DNA from: Pseudomonadota bacterium
Lineage (GTDB): Bacteria; Pseudomonadota; Alphaproteobacteria; Rhizobiales; Kaistiaceae
Reading direction: 5' to 3'
Length of the DNA stretch: 12,752 bases
NCBI GenBank assembly: GCA_023433185.1
Contig: JAEZEN010000300.1
Coordinates: 1 to 12,752 of the forward strand
Position 1 is the stretch's first letter, and every line of letters begins with the position of its first letter. The notes under the pieces were generated by a model. The model did no database searches. It saw nothing but the letters and a program-made list of their open reading frames with translations, and was not told the DNA's origin. The translations under genes were made by a program, and so were the position numbers. Of this stretch, positions 1 through 7,148 are shown piece by piece.

Positions 1-405
1 CGCGTCGGGATCGACCTCGAGGCCGTGGCGGGTCGATATCTCGCGGACCTGGCGGCGCGCGGTCTTCAGGTCGAGTCGGTCGACCGCCTTCACCGGCTCG
101 ACGCCGAGCACGACGTTCTCGGCGACCGTGAACACCGGCACGAGCATGAAATGCTGGTGCACCATGCCGATGCCGGCGCGGATCGCATCGCCCGCGCCGC
201 GGAAGCGGACCGGCTTGCCGTCGATGAGGATCTCGCCCTCGTCCGGCCGGTAGAGGCCGGAGAGAACGTTCATCAGGGTCGACTTGCCGGCACCGTTCTC
301 GCCAAGGAGGCCGAGCACCTCGCCGGCGCGGATCGTCAGGTTCACGTCGGCATTGGCGACGACGCTGCCGAACCGCTTGGTGATGCCCCTGAGCTCGATG
401 TCCAC
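1..405 (-). CDS. Nucleoside (BMP-type) ABC transporter ATP-binding protein, N-terminal part
   Basis: This is the first 135 codons of an ABC ATPase; the gene runs off the left edge. It would energise import of the ligand bound by the BMP protein encoded just upstream. The Walker A motif GENGAGKST is at residues 35-43, and the Q-loop (MVHQHF, Gln84) is visible. Walker B, the signature motif and the rest lie outside the window. The wording around the Q-loop (VHQHFMLVPVFTVAENVVLG) is typical of the sugar/nucleoside ATPases that partner BMP receptors, which usually carry two ATPase domains in about 500 residues; that full length is assumed, not seen. The start is the GTG at 405-403, the first usable start in frame, with a weak GGCGGA upstream. 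It lies 108 bases downstream of the bmp stop on the same strand, so the two are probably one operon, with permease genes expected beyond the edge. Confidence 0.9.
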   Translation of the reverse strand, partial: MDIELRGITKRFGSVVANADVNLTIRAGEVLGLLGENGAGKSTLMNVLSGLYRPDEGEILIDGKPVRFRGAGDAIRAGIGMVHQHFMLVPVFTVAENVVLGVEPVKAVDRLDLKTARRQVREISTRHGLEVDPDA

Positions 406-471
406 CGTGATCCGCCCCGCGGGTCGCCTGGCCGAAGTCCCTGCAGGGTGCAGCCTGCTCCAGGATTCGAA

Positions 472-496
472 CGCCGCGCGGGCATGCCGCGCGGCG
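472..496 (-). repeat. Strong GC hairpin between the binding-protein and ATPase genes
   Basis: CGCCGCGCGG (472-481) and CCGCGCGGCG (487-496) are exact reverse complements around a five-base loop, giving a perfect 10-bp stem. It starts 18 bases after the bmp stop and lies before the ATPase start, on the transcribed minus strand. No T run follows it, so it does not look like a full intrinsic terminator. In transporter operons such a hairpin often protects the 3' end of the binding-protein message or lets only part of transcription through. That role is inferred here. Confidence 0.6.
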
Positions 497-513
497 ATCC
501 GCTTCGGGGACGG

Positions 514-1554
514 CTAGCCGCCGCCCTTCACGTCGATCGAGCCATCGATGATGCCCGCGCGGAGCGCATCGAGCTCGGCCTTGAGCTCGTCCGGAACGGC
601 GCTGTCGAGTTCGTGGAAGGGGGCGAGGCCGACGCCGCCCGAGGCGAGCGTGCCGACCGTGACGCCGCCCTCGAAGGTGCCGTCATGCGCCGCGGTGATC
701 GCGGCGAGCACCGTGGCGTCCATCCTTTTCTCGACCGAGGTGAGATAGACACCGGCCCGCCCGGGATCGGTCACCGCCTGGTCGACATCGACGCCGATGA
801 TCTTGAGCGCGTCGACGCCCAGCTCCGCCGCCAGCGACGCCGATCCGAGGCCCACCGGTCCCGCGACCGGCATGACGATGTCGGCGCCCTCGTCGGCGAG
901 GTTCTTGGCGAAGGCGCGGCCATCGTCGAGCGATTCGAAGTTGTTGGTGAAAAGACCTTCCCGCGAGGCCGGGTTCCAGCCGAGCACTTCGACGCTGGTG
1001 CCCTTGACGTCGTTGTAGTGGGCGACGCCGCGGACGAACCCGTCCATGAAGATCGTCACCGGCGGGATGTTGATGCCGCCGAAGGTGCCGACGATGCCGG
1101 TCTCTGACACGCCGGCCGCGAGATAGCCGGCGAGGAACGCCGCCTCGTCGGTCGCGAAGACCTGGCCGAGGATGTTGGGTACCACCGGGTCGTAGGCATA
1201 GTCGACGATCGAGAACTTCGTATCCGGGTTGGCTTCGGCCGCCTTCTGGGTGGCGTCGCCGAGCAGGAAGCCGACCGTGATGATGATGTCGCAGCCCTCG
1301 CCGAGGAAGGAATTGATGTTCGGCTCGTAGTCGGTCTCGGCCCGCGACTCGAGGAGCTTGATCTCGATGCCCAGCGACGCCGAGGCGTCCTGCACGCCCT
1401 TCCACGCCGTCTGGTTGAAGCCCTTGTCGTCCACGCCGCCGATGTCGGTCACCTGGCAGGCCTTGAAGGCCGCCGCCGGGGTTGCCGAGCCCGCGCCGAT
1501 CACGGCCGCCGTCGCCAGTGCGGCGAGCGCCGTGGTGATGGTCCTCTTCTCCAA
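514..1554 (-). CDS. BMP family ABC transporter substrate-binding protein (probable nucleoside receptor)
   Basis: This is a 346-residue periplasmic binding protein of the BMP/PnrA family, whose characterised members bind purine or other nucleosides. Residues 1-29 form a Sec signal peptide: a basic start (MEKR), a hydrophobic Ala-rich core and an AxA cleavage site before Phe30. No lipobox is seen (the Cys at 33 follows F-K-A), so it is probably soluble rather than a lipoprotein. Family motifs are the N-terminal VTDIGGVDDKGFNQ (35-48), AAFLAGYLAA in the middle, GTFGGINIPPVTIFMDGF, and IIGVDVDQ near the ligand pocket. The TTG start is supported by an AGGAGG ribosome site five bases upstream. The ATPase gene follows on the same strand. 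The salvage enzymes about 2 kb away on the other strand fit a nucleoside ligand, but the sequence does not fix the exact nucleoside. Confidence 0.93.
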   Translation of the reverse strand: MEKRTITTALAALATAAVIGAGSATPAAAFKACQVTDIGGVDDKGFNQTAWKGVQDASASLGIEIKLLESRAETDYEPNINSFLGEGCDIIITVGFLLGDATQKAAEANPDTKFSIVDYAYDPVVPNILGQVFATDEAAFLAGYLAAGVSETGIVGTFGGINIPPVTIFMDGFVRGVAHYNDVKGTSVEVLGWNPASREGLFTNNFESLDDGRAFAKNLADEGADIVMPVAGPVGLGSASLAAELGVDALKIIGVDVDQAVTDPGRAGVYLTSVEKRMDATVLAAITAAHDGTFEGGVTVGTLASGGVGLAPFHELDSAVPDELKAELDALRAGIIDGSIDVKGGG

Positions 1555-1559
1555 GTCAG

Positions 1560-1565
1560 CCTCCT
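1560..1565 (-). promoter_or_regulatory. Ribosome binding site deciding the TTG start of the BMP gene
   Basis: On the minus strand AGGAGG lies five bases before the TTG at 1554-1552. It is a full Shine-Dalgarno match at good spacing, and the signal peptide begins directly at that TTG, so the unusual start codon is well supported. Confidence 0.8.
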
Positions 1566-1686
1566 GTCTGAGCCACCGTCACTTTCCCCGCGCCGCTCTC
1601 ACCGGCCGGAAACCGGCTATCAGCTTGGCATTTTCCCCCGTGACCGTCGAGGCTCTTCACATCGCGCCGCGGCGGGGGCGCCAAGG

Positions 1687-2446
1687 TCAGGCGGAAGGCG
1701 ATGGCGCATCGATCTCCGACAGGCCGCCGTCGACCGCCAGTTCCGCACCGGTGGTGAAGGTGGCCTCGAAGGCGAGGAAGAGCGCGGCCCGCGCGACCTC
1801 GTCCGCGGTCCCGTGGCGCCGCATGGGCGTTGCCGCGTCGCCGATGCGGCTGAAGGCCTCGCGCTCCTCCGCGCTCATGCCCGCGATGCCCAGCGTCGGC
1901 GTATCGATGAAGCCGGGCGCCACGGCATTGACCCGCACGCCACGTCCGACCAGTTCGGCGGCCATGACCCGGGCATAGGCCCGGACGGCAGCCTTGGACG
2001 CCATGTAGGCCGCCATTCCGGGACTGGCCGTGCCGGGCGTGACGGTCGTCACGACGATCGCCCCGCCGTCCCGGACCAGCGGTGCCAGCGCCTTCAGGGT
2101 GAAGAAGACGCCGCGGGCATTGATCGCGAAGTGCCGATCGAAAGCCGCTTCGCCGACCGCATCGAACGGATCGAGTTCGGCCACCCCGGCGAAGACGAAC
2201 ACCGCGTCCAGCCTGCCGAAGCGCGCCCCGGCCGCGGCGGCCAGCGCCGCGATGTCCTCCGCCCGCGTCACGTCGGAGCGCAGCGCCCGGCCGGCGCCGA
2301 GAACGGCTTCGGCCGCCACCACGTTCGCCGGGTTGCTGCCCGTGACCAGGACGTCGCCCCCCGCCGACGGCCAGACGCTGCGCGGTCGCGAGCCCCATGC
2401 CATGGGTCCCGCCGATCACCACCGCCGTCTTGCCTTGGTACTGCAT
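1687..2446 (-). pseudogene. Short-chain dehydrogenase/reductase (SDR), frameshifted
   Basis: A classical SDR gene whose two halves lie in different frames. The ATG at 2446-2444 has a GGGAG site seven bases upstream and opens with a nucleotide-binding segment (KTAVVIGGTHGMGLATAQRL). After codon 27 this frame becomes nonsense. The neighbouring frame gives GGDVLVTGSN and then the rest of the fold to the stop at 1687. Removing one G from the run of six (plus-strand C at 2357-2362) restores a 252-residue protein, a usual SDR length. In that reconstruction Asn109, Tyr147 and Lys151 (YMASK) occupy catalytic positions, but the residue 13 before Tyr is Thr134 rather than Ser, and the NNAG motif reads FVFAG. 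It is divergent from the LysR gene, a common regulator-target arrangement. The substrate is unknown. The shift may be real decay or an assembly error. Confidence 0.8.
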
Positions 2447-2492
2447 GTCGATTCTCCCGGTTGATGTTCCGAGATCAGATGCAATTGTGGAC

Positions 2493-2545
2493 GTTGTCCC
2501 GACAGTGGGGCTATCGTGACCGGATCATCCACATACGTGGACAAC
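2493..2545. promoter_or_regulatory. Divergent control region with small palindromes (candidate LysR operator)
   Basis: Between the SDR and LysR genes lie several symmetric elements. TCCAC-N4-GTGGA spans 2528-2541. TGTC-N2-GACA spans 2495-2504. GTTGTCC (2493-2499) is inverted as GGACAAC (2539-2545). The hexamer GTGGAC also occurs at 2487 and 2537, 50 bases apart in the same direction. LysR-type proteins bind interrupted palindromes in such divergent regions, often of the T-N11-A kind; the best element here has T-N12-A spacing. The assignment is inferred from position and symmetry. No convincing -35/-10 pair was found. Confidence 0.35.
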
Positions 2546-2548
2546 TCC

Positions 2549-3451
2549 GTGATAGACCTCAACGACCTCCGCCTCTTCGCCCGCGTCGTCGACCATGGCG
2601 GCTTCGCCGCCGCCAGCCGCGCCTCGGGCATTCCGAGGTCGACCCTCAGCAAGCGGGTCGCCGCGCTCGAGCGCAGCCTCGACGTCCGGCTCATCCAGCG
2701 CACCTCGCGACGCTTCGCCGTGACCGAGATCGGCAGCGACCTCCACCGCCATGCGGCAGCGATGGTCATCGAGGCCGACGCCGCCGAGGCCGTGGTGCGA
2801 AGCCGGCAGGCCGAACCGGCGGGAACGGTCCGCATCACGGCGTCGATACCGGCCGCGCAGACGACCCTCGCACCGTTGCTGCCGGAGATCGCCGACGCCT
2901 ATCCCCGCGTCACCATCGTCCTCCATGCGACCGATCGCTTCGTCGACCTCGTTCAGGAGAACTTCGACATCGGCCTCCGCGCCCATTTCGCGCCGCTGCC
3001 CGATTCGAGCCTGGTCCAGCGGGTGCTGCGCGTCGATCCCGGTATTCTCGTCGCGGCCCCGGCCTATGTCGACCGGCGCGGCGCGCCGCCGACGATCGCC
3101 GCGCTCGCGCAGCATGACGGCCTCCTCCCGGCGCCGAGCACGGCCGCGTGGACCATCCGGGACGCCGACGGCGGGAGCGCGACGATCGCCCCCCTGCCCC
3201 GCTTCTTCGCCGACGACTGGACAACCCTCCTTGCCGCCGCCCGCCACGGCCTCGGCATCGCCTGCCTGCCATCGGCACTGTGCGCGGCCGACCTGCGCAG
3301 CGGGGCCCTGGTGCGCGTCCGGGAGGACTGGTCGACCGACGGCGTGACCACCACCATGCTGGTGCCGCATCGCCGGGGCCGGCTGCCGGCCGTAACGGTC
3401 GTGGCCGATCACGTCGTGAGACGGATGGCCGCGGGCGGCGAAGCCGGCTGA
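2549..3451 (+). CDS. LysR family transcriptional regulator (CrgA-like subgroup)
   Basis: A LysR-type regulator of 300 residues from the preferred start. The N-terminal winged helix-turn-helix covers roughly residues 3-62 (DLNDLRLFARVV, FAAASRASGIPRSTLSKRVAALE, RLIQRTSRRFAVTEIG). A periplasmic-binding-protein-like effector domain follows from about residue 90. The subgroup typically regulates a divergent oxidoreductase gene, here the SDR. The start is uncertain: GTG at 2516, 2537 and 2549 are in frame. The 2549 codon is chosen because the family usually opens only a few residues before DLNDLRLF and because the palindrome at 2528-2541 would otherwise lie inside the gene. The 2516 codon has a GGGG five bases upstream and cannot be excluded; it would add 11 residues. 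The inducer is unknown. Its stop overlaps an ATG in frame with cdd, so it may be co-transcribed with the salvage genes. Confidence 0.88.
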   Translation: MIDLNDLRLFARVVDHGGFAAASRASGIPRSTLSKRVAALERSLDVRLIQRTSRRFAVTEIGSDLHRHAAAMVIEADAAEAVVRSRQAEPAGTVRITASIPAAQTTLAPLLPEIADAYPRVTIVLHATDRFVDLVQENFDIGLRAHFAPLPDSSLVQRVLRVDPGILVAAPAYVDRRGAPPTIAALAQHDGLLPAPSTAAWTIRDADGGSATIAPLPRFFADDWTTLLAAARHGLGIACLPSALCAADLRSGALVRVREDWSTDGVTTTMLVPHRRGRLPAVTVVADHVVRRMAAGGEAG

Positions 3452-3528
3452 TGCCGTGCGGCGTTTCCCGCGGCGCCGCCGCCGACTATGATCGCCGGCA
3501 GCGGACGATGCGGCCGGGGGTTGCCGGA

Positions 3529-3939
3529 ATGGACCAGGAACTGTTCGAGGCGGCAAGCGCAGTGCGGATGCGGGCTCACGCGCCGTATTCGCGGTTCCTC
3601 GTCGGCGTCGCCCTCCGCACTGCCGACGGCGCGCTCCACACCGGCTGCAACGTCGAGAATGCCGCCTTCCCCGAGGGCTGGTGCGCGGAGACGACCGCGA
3701 TCGGCCGGATGGTCGCGAGCGCCGGGCCCGGTCCCGGCCGCAGCATCGCCATGGTCTGCGTCGTCGCCGACCGGATCGACGGCCGTTTCACCACGCCCTG
3801 CGGCGGCTGCCGCCAGCGCCTCGCCGAATTCGGCACGCCGGAGACCGTGATCCACTGCTTCGACCCCGGCGGTCGCGGCGCGACCTGGCGCCTCGGCGAA
3901 CTGCTGCCGGCGGGCTTCGACCTGCGGGGCGAGCCGTGA
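3529..3939 (+). CDS. cdd: Cytidine deaminase
   Basis: This 136-residue enzyme would hydrolyse cytidine or deoxycytidine to uridine or deoxyuridine plus ammonia in pyrimidine salvage. It has the length of the homotetrameric one-zinc class. Motifs: APYSRFLVGVAL (18-29); CNVENAAFPEGWCAE with the zinc ligand Cys52 and proton-shuttling Glu54; and PCGGCRQ with zinc ligands Cys91 and Cys94. The ATG at 3529 matches the family N-terminus and has GGGGG eight bases upstream. An in-frame ATG at 3451 overlaps the LysR stop and would add 26 residues with no family resemblance; another at 3508 would add seven. Its stop overlaps the next gene's start as GTGA, so translation is probably coupled. The uridine products could feed the phosphorylase encoded two genes on. 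Confidence 0.95.
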   Translation: MDQELFEAASAVRMRAHAPYSRFLVGVALRTADGALHTGCNVENAAFPEGWCAETTAIGRMVASAGPGPGRSIAMVCVVADRIDGRFTTPCGGCRQRLAEFGTPETVIHCFDPGGRGATWRLGELLPAGFDLRGEP

Positions 3940-4748
3940 GCGACCGTGCAGGGATCGCCGCCGGCATCATCCGCAAGCAGGCCGACCTGCCCTATTCGGT
4001 CGGCCTGGTCCTGGGCTCCGGGCTCGGCGGCCTCGCCGACGCCGTCACCGATGCCGTCCGCATTCCCTTCGCGGCGCTCCCCGGCTTTCCCGCCTCCGGG
4101 GTCTCATCGCACAAGGGGGACCTGGTTGCGGGCCGGCTCGAAGGCGCGCCGGTGGTGGTGCTCGCCGGCCGCGCGCACTACTACGAGCGTGGCGACGCCG
4201 GCGCGATGCGTGTGCCGATCGCGACACTCAAGGCGCTCGGCTGCGACATCCTCATCCTCACCAATGCCGCAGGGTCGCTCCGCACCGAGGTCGGCCCCGG
4301 CGACATCATGCTGATCACCGACCACATCAACTTCGCCGGCGCCAATCCGCTGATCGGCGAAGCGACCGACGCCCGCTTCGTCGGGATGACCGGCGCCTAT
4401 GATGCGAGCCTCCGCGCCGGGCTGCTGGGCGCCGCCGAGCGCGAGCGCATCCGCCTCGCGACCGGCGTCTACATGTGGTTCTCCGGTCCGAGCTTCGAGA
4501 CCCCCGCCGAGATCCGCGCCGCCCGCGTCCTCGGCGCCGACGCGGTCGGCATGTCGACGGTCCCCGAAGTGATCCTCGGCCGCTTCTTCGGCATGCGGAT
4601 CGCCGCCGTCTCGACCATCACCAATCTCGCCGCCGGCATGACCGGCGCCGAACTCAGCCACGAGGAAACCAAGGCGCTCGCACCGGTCGGCGCCCGCAAG
4701 CTCGAGCAGGTGCTCCGCCGCTTCCTCCGCGACCGCGAATTGAGGTGA
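3936..4748 (+). CDS. Purine nucleoside phosphorylase (trimeric class)
   Basis: A 270-residue PNP that would split inosine, guanosine and their deoxy forms with phosphate into the base and (deoxy)ribose-1-phosphate. Residues expected in the active site by comparison with the human enzyme are present: GSG at 27-29, His59, Arg79 and His81 for phosphate, NAAG at 110-113, Glu188 in GPSFETPAE, Met206, and Asn230 in TNLAAG. Glu and Asn at those two places are typical of 6-oxopurine specificity. The related methylthioadenosine phosphorylases usually differ there, so PNP is preferred. The start is a GTG overlapping the cdd stop by four bases (GTGA), and the product begins in line with the family. Four bases separate its stop from the next ATG. 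Gene names used for this class vary (punA, xapA, deoD), so none is assigned. Confidence 0.93.
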   Translation: MSDRAGIAAGIIRKQADLPYSVGLVLGSGLGGLADAVTDAVRIPFAALPGFPASGVSSHKGDLVAGRLEGAPVVVLAGRAHYYERGDAGAMRVPIATLKALGCDILILTNAAGSLRTEVGPGDIMLITDHINFAGANPLIGEATDARFVGMTGAYDASLRAGLLGAAERERIRLATGVYMWFSGPSFETPAEIRAARVLGADAVGMSTVPEVILGRFFGMRIAAVSTITNLAAGMTGAELSHEETKALAPVGARKLEQVLRRFLRDRELR

Positions 4749-4752
4749 TCCC

Positions 4753-6066
4753 ATGCTGCCCCAGGAAATCATCCGCCGGAAGCGCGACGGCCACGCCCTC
4801 GACAAGGCCGAGATCGCCTTCATGGTCCACGGCCTCACCCACGGTACGGTGACCGAGGGCCAGATCGCCGCCTTCGCCATGGCGATCTTCTTCCGCGACA
4901 TGGTGCGCGAGGAGCGCGTCGCCCTGACCGAGGCGATGCGCGATTCCGGCGCCGTGCTCGACTGGACGGGCCTCGAGGGACCGGTGCTCGACAAGCACTC
5001 GACCGGCGGCATCGGCGACAACGTCTCGCTGATGCTCGCGCCCGCGCTTGCCGCCTGCGGCGCCTATGTGCCGATGATCTCCGGGCGCGGCCTCGGCCAT
5101 GGCGGCGGCACCCTCGACAAGCTCGATTCGATCCCCGGCTACCGCACCAACCCCGACCTCGCGCTGTTCCGGACGGTGGTCGAGGACGTCGGCTGCGCGA
5201 TCATCGGCCAGACCGCGGACCTCGCGCCGGCCGACCGGCGCCTCTACGCGATCCGCGACGTGACGGCGACCGTCGAATCGGTGCCGCTGATCACCGCCTC
5301 GATCCTGTCGAAGAAGCTCGCCGAGGGACTCGACGCCCTGGTGCTGGACGTGAAGACCGGCAACGGTGCCTTCATGGTCACGCTCGACCAGGCGCGCATG
5401 CTGGCCCGCAGCCTCGTCGACGTGGCCAACGGCGCCGGGGTGAAGACGGCGGCGCTGATCACCGCCATGGACCAGTCGCTCGCCTCGGCCGCCGGCAATG
5501 CGGTCGAAGTGCTCAACGCCGCCGAGTTCCTTTCCGGCCGCCATCGCGACCCGCGGCTCTACGAGGTCACCGTGGCGCTCGGCGCCGAGGGGCTGGTGCT
5601 CGCCGGACTCGCGGCCGACATTGCCGTGGGGCGCAGCCGCATCGAGGACGCGTTCGCCTCCGGCAGGGCCGCGGAGATCTTTGCCCGCATGGTGGTCGCC
5701 CTCGGCGGCCCGGCCGGCTTCATGGACGATCCGGCCGCCCACCTGAAGCCGGCGCCCGTGGTCCGTGACGTGTTCCCCGACGACGAAGGGGTCGTCGGCG
5801 GCGTGGATTCGCGGGCCGTGGGCATCGCCGTCATCGAGATGGGCGGCGGCCGTGCCCGGCCCGAGGACAAGATCGACCACAGCGTCGGGTTCACCCGGCT
5901 CGCCGCGGTGGGCGCCCGGGTCGGCAGGAGCGAGGCGCCGCTCGGCGTCGTCCATGCCCGCACGGAGGCCCATGCCGAAAAGGCTGCCGAGGCCTTGCGC
6001 AGGGCCTACAAGGTGGGCATTGCCATCCCGGAGGAAACTCCCGAGGTCCATGAACGGATCGGCTGA
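4753..6066 (+). CDS. deoA: Thymidine/pyrimidine nucleoside phosphorylase
   Basis: This 437-residue enzyme would cleave thymidine or deoxyuridine with phosphate to give the base and 2-deoxyribose-1-phosphate. Domain order is the family's: a small helical domain, then the phosphate-binding loop [10 protein letters not shown] (80-89; Lys81, Ser83), the family signature [16 protein letters not shown] (110-125), and the base-contacting residues Arg168, Ser183 and Lys187 in the YAIRD and ITASILSKK segments, then the C-terminal domain ending near 437. These residues match those known in E. coli thymidine phosphorylase. GAGGTGA just before the ATG is a good ribosome site, and it includes the end of the PNP gene. 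The length fits DeoA; some bacterial relatives also accept uridine, so the substrate range is not certain. Confidence 0.95.
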   Translation: MLPQEIIRRKRDGHALDKAEIAFMVHGLTHGTVTEGQIAAFAMAIFFRDMVREERVALTEAMRDSGAVLDWTGLEGPVLDKHSTGGIGDNVSLMLAPALAACGAYVPMISGRGLGHGGGTLDKLDSIPGYRTNPDLALFRTVVEDVGCAIIGQTADLAPADRRLYAIRDVTATVESVPLITASILSKKLAEGLDALVLDVKTGNGAFMVTLDQARMLARSLVDVANGAGVKTAALITAMDQSLASAAGNAVEVLNAAEFLSGRHRDPRLYEVTVALGAEGLVLAGLAADIAVGRSRIEDAFASGRAAEIFARMVVALGGPAGFMDDPAAHLKPAPVVRDVFPDDEGVVGGVDSRAVGIAVIEMGGGRARPEDKIDHSVGFTRLAAVGARVGRSEAPLGVVHARTEAHAEKAAEALRRAYKVGIAIPEETPEVHERIG

Positions 6067-6081
6067 CGAGGTTCGACAGAC

Positions 6082-6615
6082 ATGCGTATCGATGCGGTGC
6101 CGATCGGCGCCAATCCACCCGACGACGTGAACGTCATCATCGAGGTGTCGATCGGCGGCGAGCCGATCAAGTACGAGATGGACAAGGGTTCGGGCGCCCT
6201 GGTCGTCGACCGGTTCCTCTACACGCCGATGCGCTACCCGGGGAACTACGGGTTCATCCCGCATACGCTTTCAGGGGACGGCGACCCCTGCGACGTGCTG
6301 GGCGCCAACACGCGGGCCATCGTGCCGGGCGCGGTGATGAGCGTCCGGCCCGTCGGGGTGCTGGTGATGGAGGACGACGGGGGGCAGGACGAGAAGATCA
6401 TCGCGGTGCCCTCGGCAAAGCTCACCGCGCGCTATGCTTCGGTCAAGCGCCACACGGACCTGCCCGACATCACCATCCAGCAGATCGAGCACTTCTTCGC
6501 CCACTACAAGGATCTCGAGCCCGGCAAGTGGGTGCGGATCGTGCGCTGGGGCGAGGTCGAGGAGGCCAAGGCGATGATCGAGGAAGCGATCGCGCGCGCC
6601 GGGGGCAGCGCCTGA
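6082..6615 (+). CDS. ppa: Inorganic pyrophosphatase (family I)
   Basis: A 177-residue soluble pyrophosphatase hydrolysing PPi to two phosphates, which pulls biosynthetic reactions forward. The family I signature is DGDPCDVL (66-73), with metal-binding Asp66, Asp68 and Asp71. Other residues matching the E. coli enzyme are Glu21, Lys30, Glu32, Arg44, Tyr56, Asp98, Asp103 and Lys105. Length and motif spacing are normal for the hexameric bacterial type. The gene starts 15 bases after deoA on the same strand; a GAGG lies ten bases before the ATG, a rather long spacer. Its place behind two phosphate-consuming phosphorylases suggests co-expression, with the phosphate made here usable by them; that functional link is inference. 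Confidence 0.96.
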   Translation: MRIDAVPIGANPPDDVNVIIEVSIGGEPIKYEMDKGSGALVVDRFLYTPMRYPGNYGFIPHTLSGDGDPCDVLGANTRAIVPGAVMSVRPVGVLVMEDDGGQDEKIIAVPSAKLTARYASVKRHTDLPDITIQQIEHFFAHYKDLEPGKWVRIVRWGEVEEAKAMIEEAIARAGGSA

Positions 6616-6647
6616 CACCGTTTCGCGCCGGAGGCAAGGCGTCGAGG

Positions 6648-7055
6648 ATGTACGCGATCAAGGCCGCCATCGCCGATCCGCGGGCGCCGGACTTCAGCTT
6701 CCCGGCGCAGAAGACGATGTATGGCGGCAAGGCCATCGCGGCGGGCGACGTGATCTACCTGTTTGCCAGTGAGAACGCGGGTGGCACCGGTCTCGTCGCG
6801 CGCGGCGCGGTCGTCTCCGCCCAGGCCGTACCCCGCGCGGCGGGCGTGGCGCGACAGACGCCGCGGGTGAGCATCGTCGTTCGATCACTCGGGCTGGCGG
6901 GGGTCCCCCTCGGCCGGTCCGAACTCAGGGATTTCCGCGACTGGGATGATGGCCGGCCGGAAACGGAGTTGAACTTCAAGCTCTACCGCCAGGCGACGAA
7001 CAAGATCGTCGGGCTCACCGCGGACGCGGCGGCCTTTCTCGACCGCTACTTCTGA
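6648..7055 (+). CDS. Conserved small protein, possible PUA/EVE-like fold
   Basis: A 135-residue protein of unknown function. No signal peptide or membrane segment is visible. The segment GGKAIAAGDVIYLFASENAGG (about 26-46), followed by GLVARGAVVSA, resembles the small beta-barrel core of PUA-like domains (EVE/ASCH type), in which a GD-[hydrophobic] turn leads into strands and a later G-x-V strand. This is a pattern impression, not a firm match. The C-terminal half holds ARQTPRVSIVVR, LGRSELRDFRDWDDGRPETELN and FKLYRQATNKIVGL, a dense run of charged and aromatic residues likely to be conserved. The ATG at 6648 follows a GAGG and lies 32 bases after ppa; the open frame reaches further back into ppa but that part is coding in another frame. 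It is probably the last gene of the salvage operon. PUA-like domains often bind modified bases or nucleotides, which would fit, but this is speculation. Confidence 0.75.
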   Translation: MYAIKAAIADPRAPDFSFPAQKTMYGGKAIAAGDVIYLFASENAGGTGLVARGAVVSAQAVPRAAGVARQTPRVSIVVRSLGLAGVPLGRSELRDFRDWDDGRPETELNFKLYRQATNKIVGLTADAAAFLDRYF

Positions 7056-7084
7056 GCGTCGCGCCCGAGTCTTTCGACACGGTC

Positions 7085-7134
7085 CGCGATCGCGGCTGCT
7101 CCCCGCTCCCCGTACCGGAACGCGGGCGATCGCG
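7085..7134. repeat. Nine-base inverted repeat between convergent genes
   Basis: CGCGATCGC at 7085-7093 is the reverse complement of GCGATCGCG at 7126-7134, with a 32-base loop. The first arm lies inside the 12-base palindrome CCGCGATCGCGG (7084-7095). The pair sits in the 93-base gap between the ends of two convergent genes, where a two-way transcription stop is expected. No T runs flank the stem, so a terminator role is only a possibility. Confidence 0.4.
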
Positions 7135-7148
7135 ATCGGCGGCGTCGA

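Noticed and set aside
25..1107. A 360-codon plus-strand open frame opposite the ATPase and BMP genes
   Set aside because: It covers two genes with clear motifs on the other strand and has no recognisable product.
3451..3528. Longer cytidine deaminase starting at the ATG overlapping the LysR stop
   Set aside because: The TGATG overlap suggests coupling, but the added 26 residues have no family counterpart and the ATG at 3529 matches the usual N-terminus.
4654..6264. A 536-codon open frame on the minus strand opposite deoA
   Set aside because: It is fully antisense to deoA, the end of the PNP gene and the start of ppa, whose catalytic motifs are certain. Its product is His/Asp/Arg-rich without a recognisable domain, as expected from GC-rich antisense DNA.
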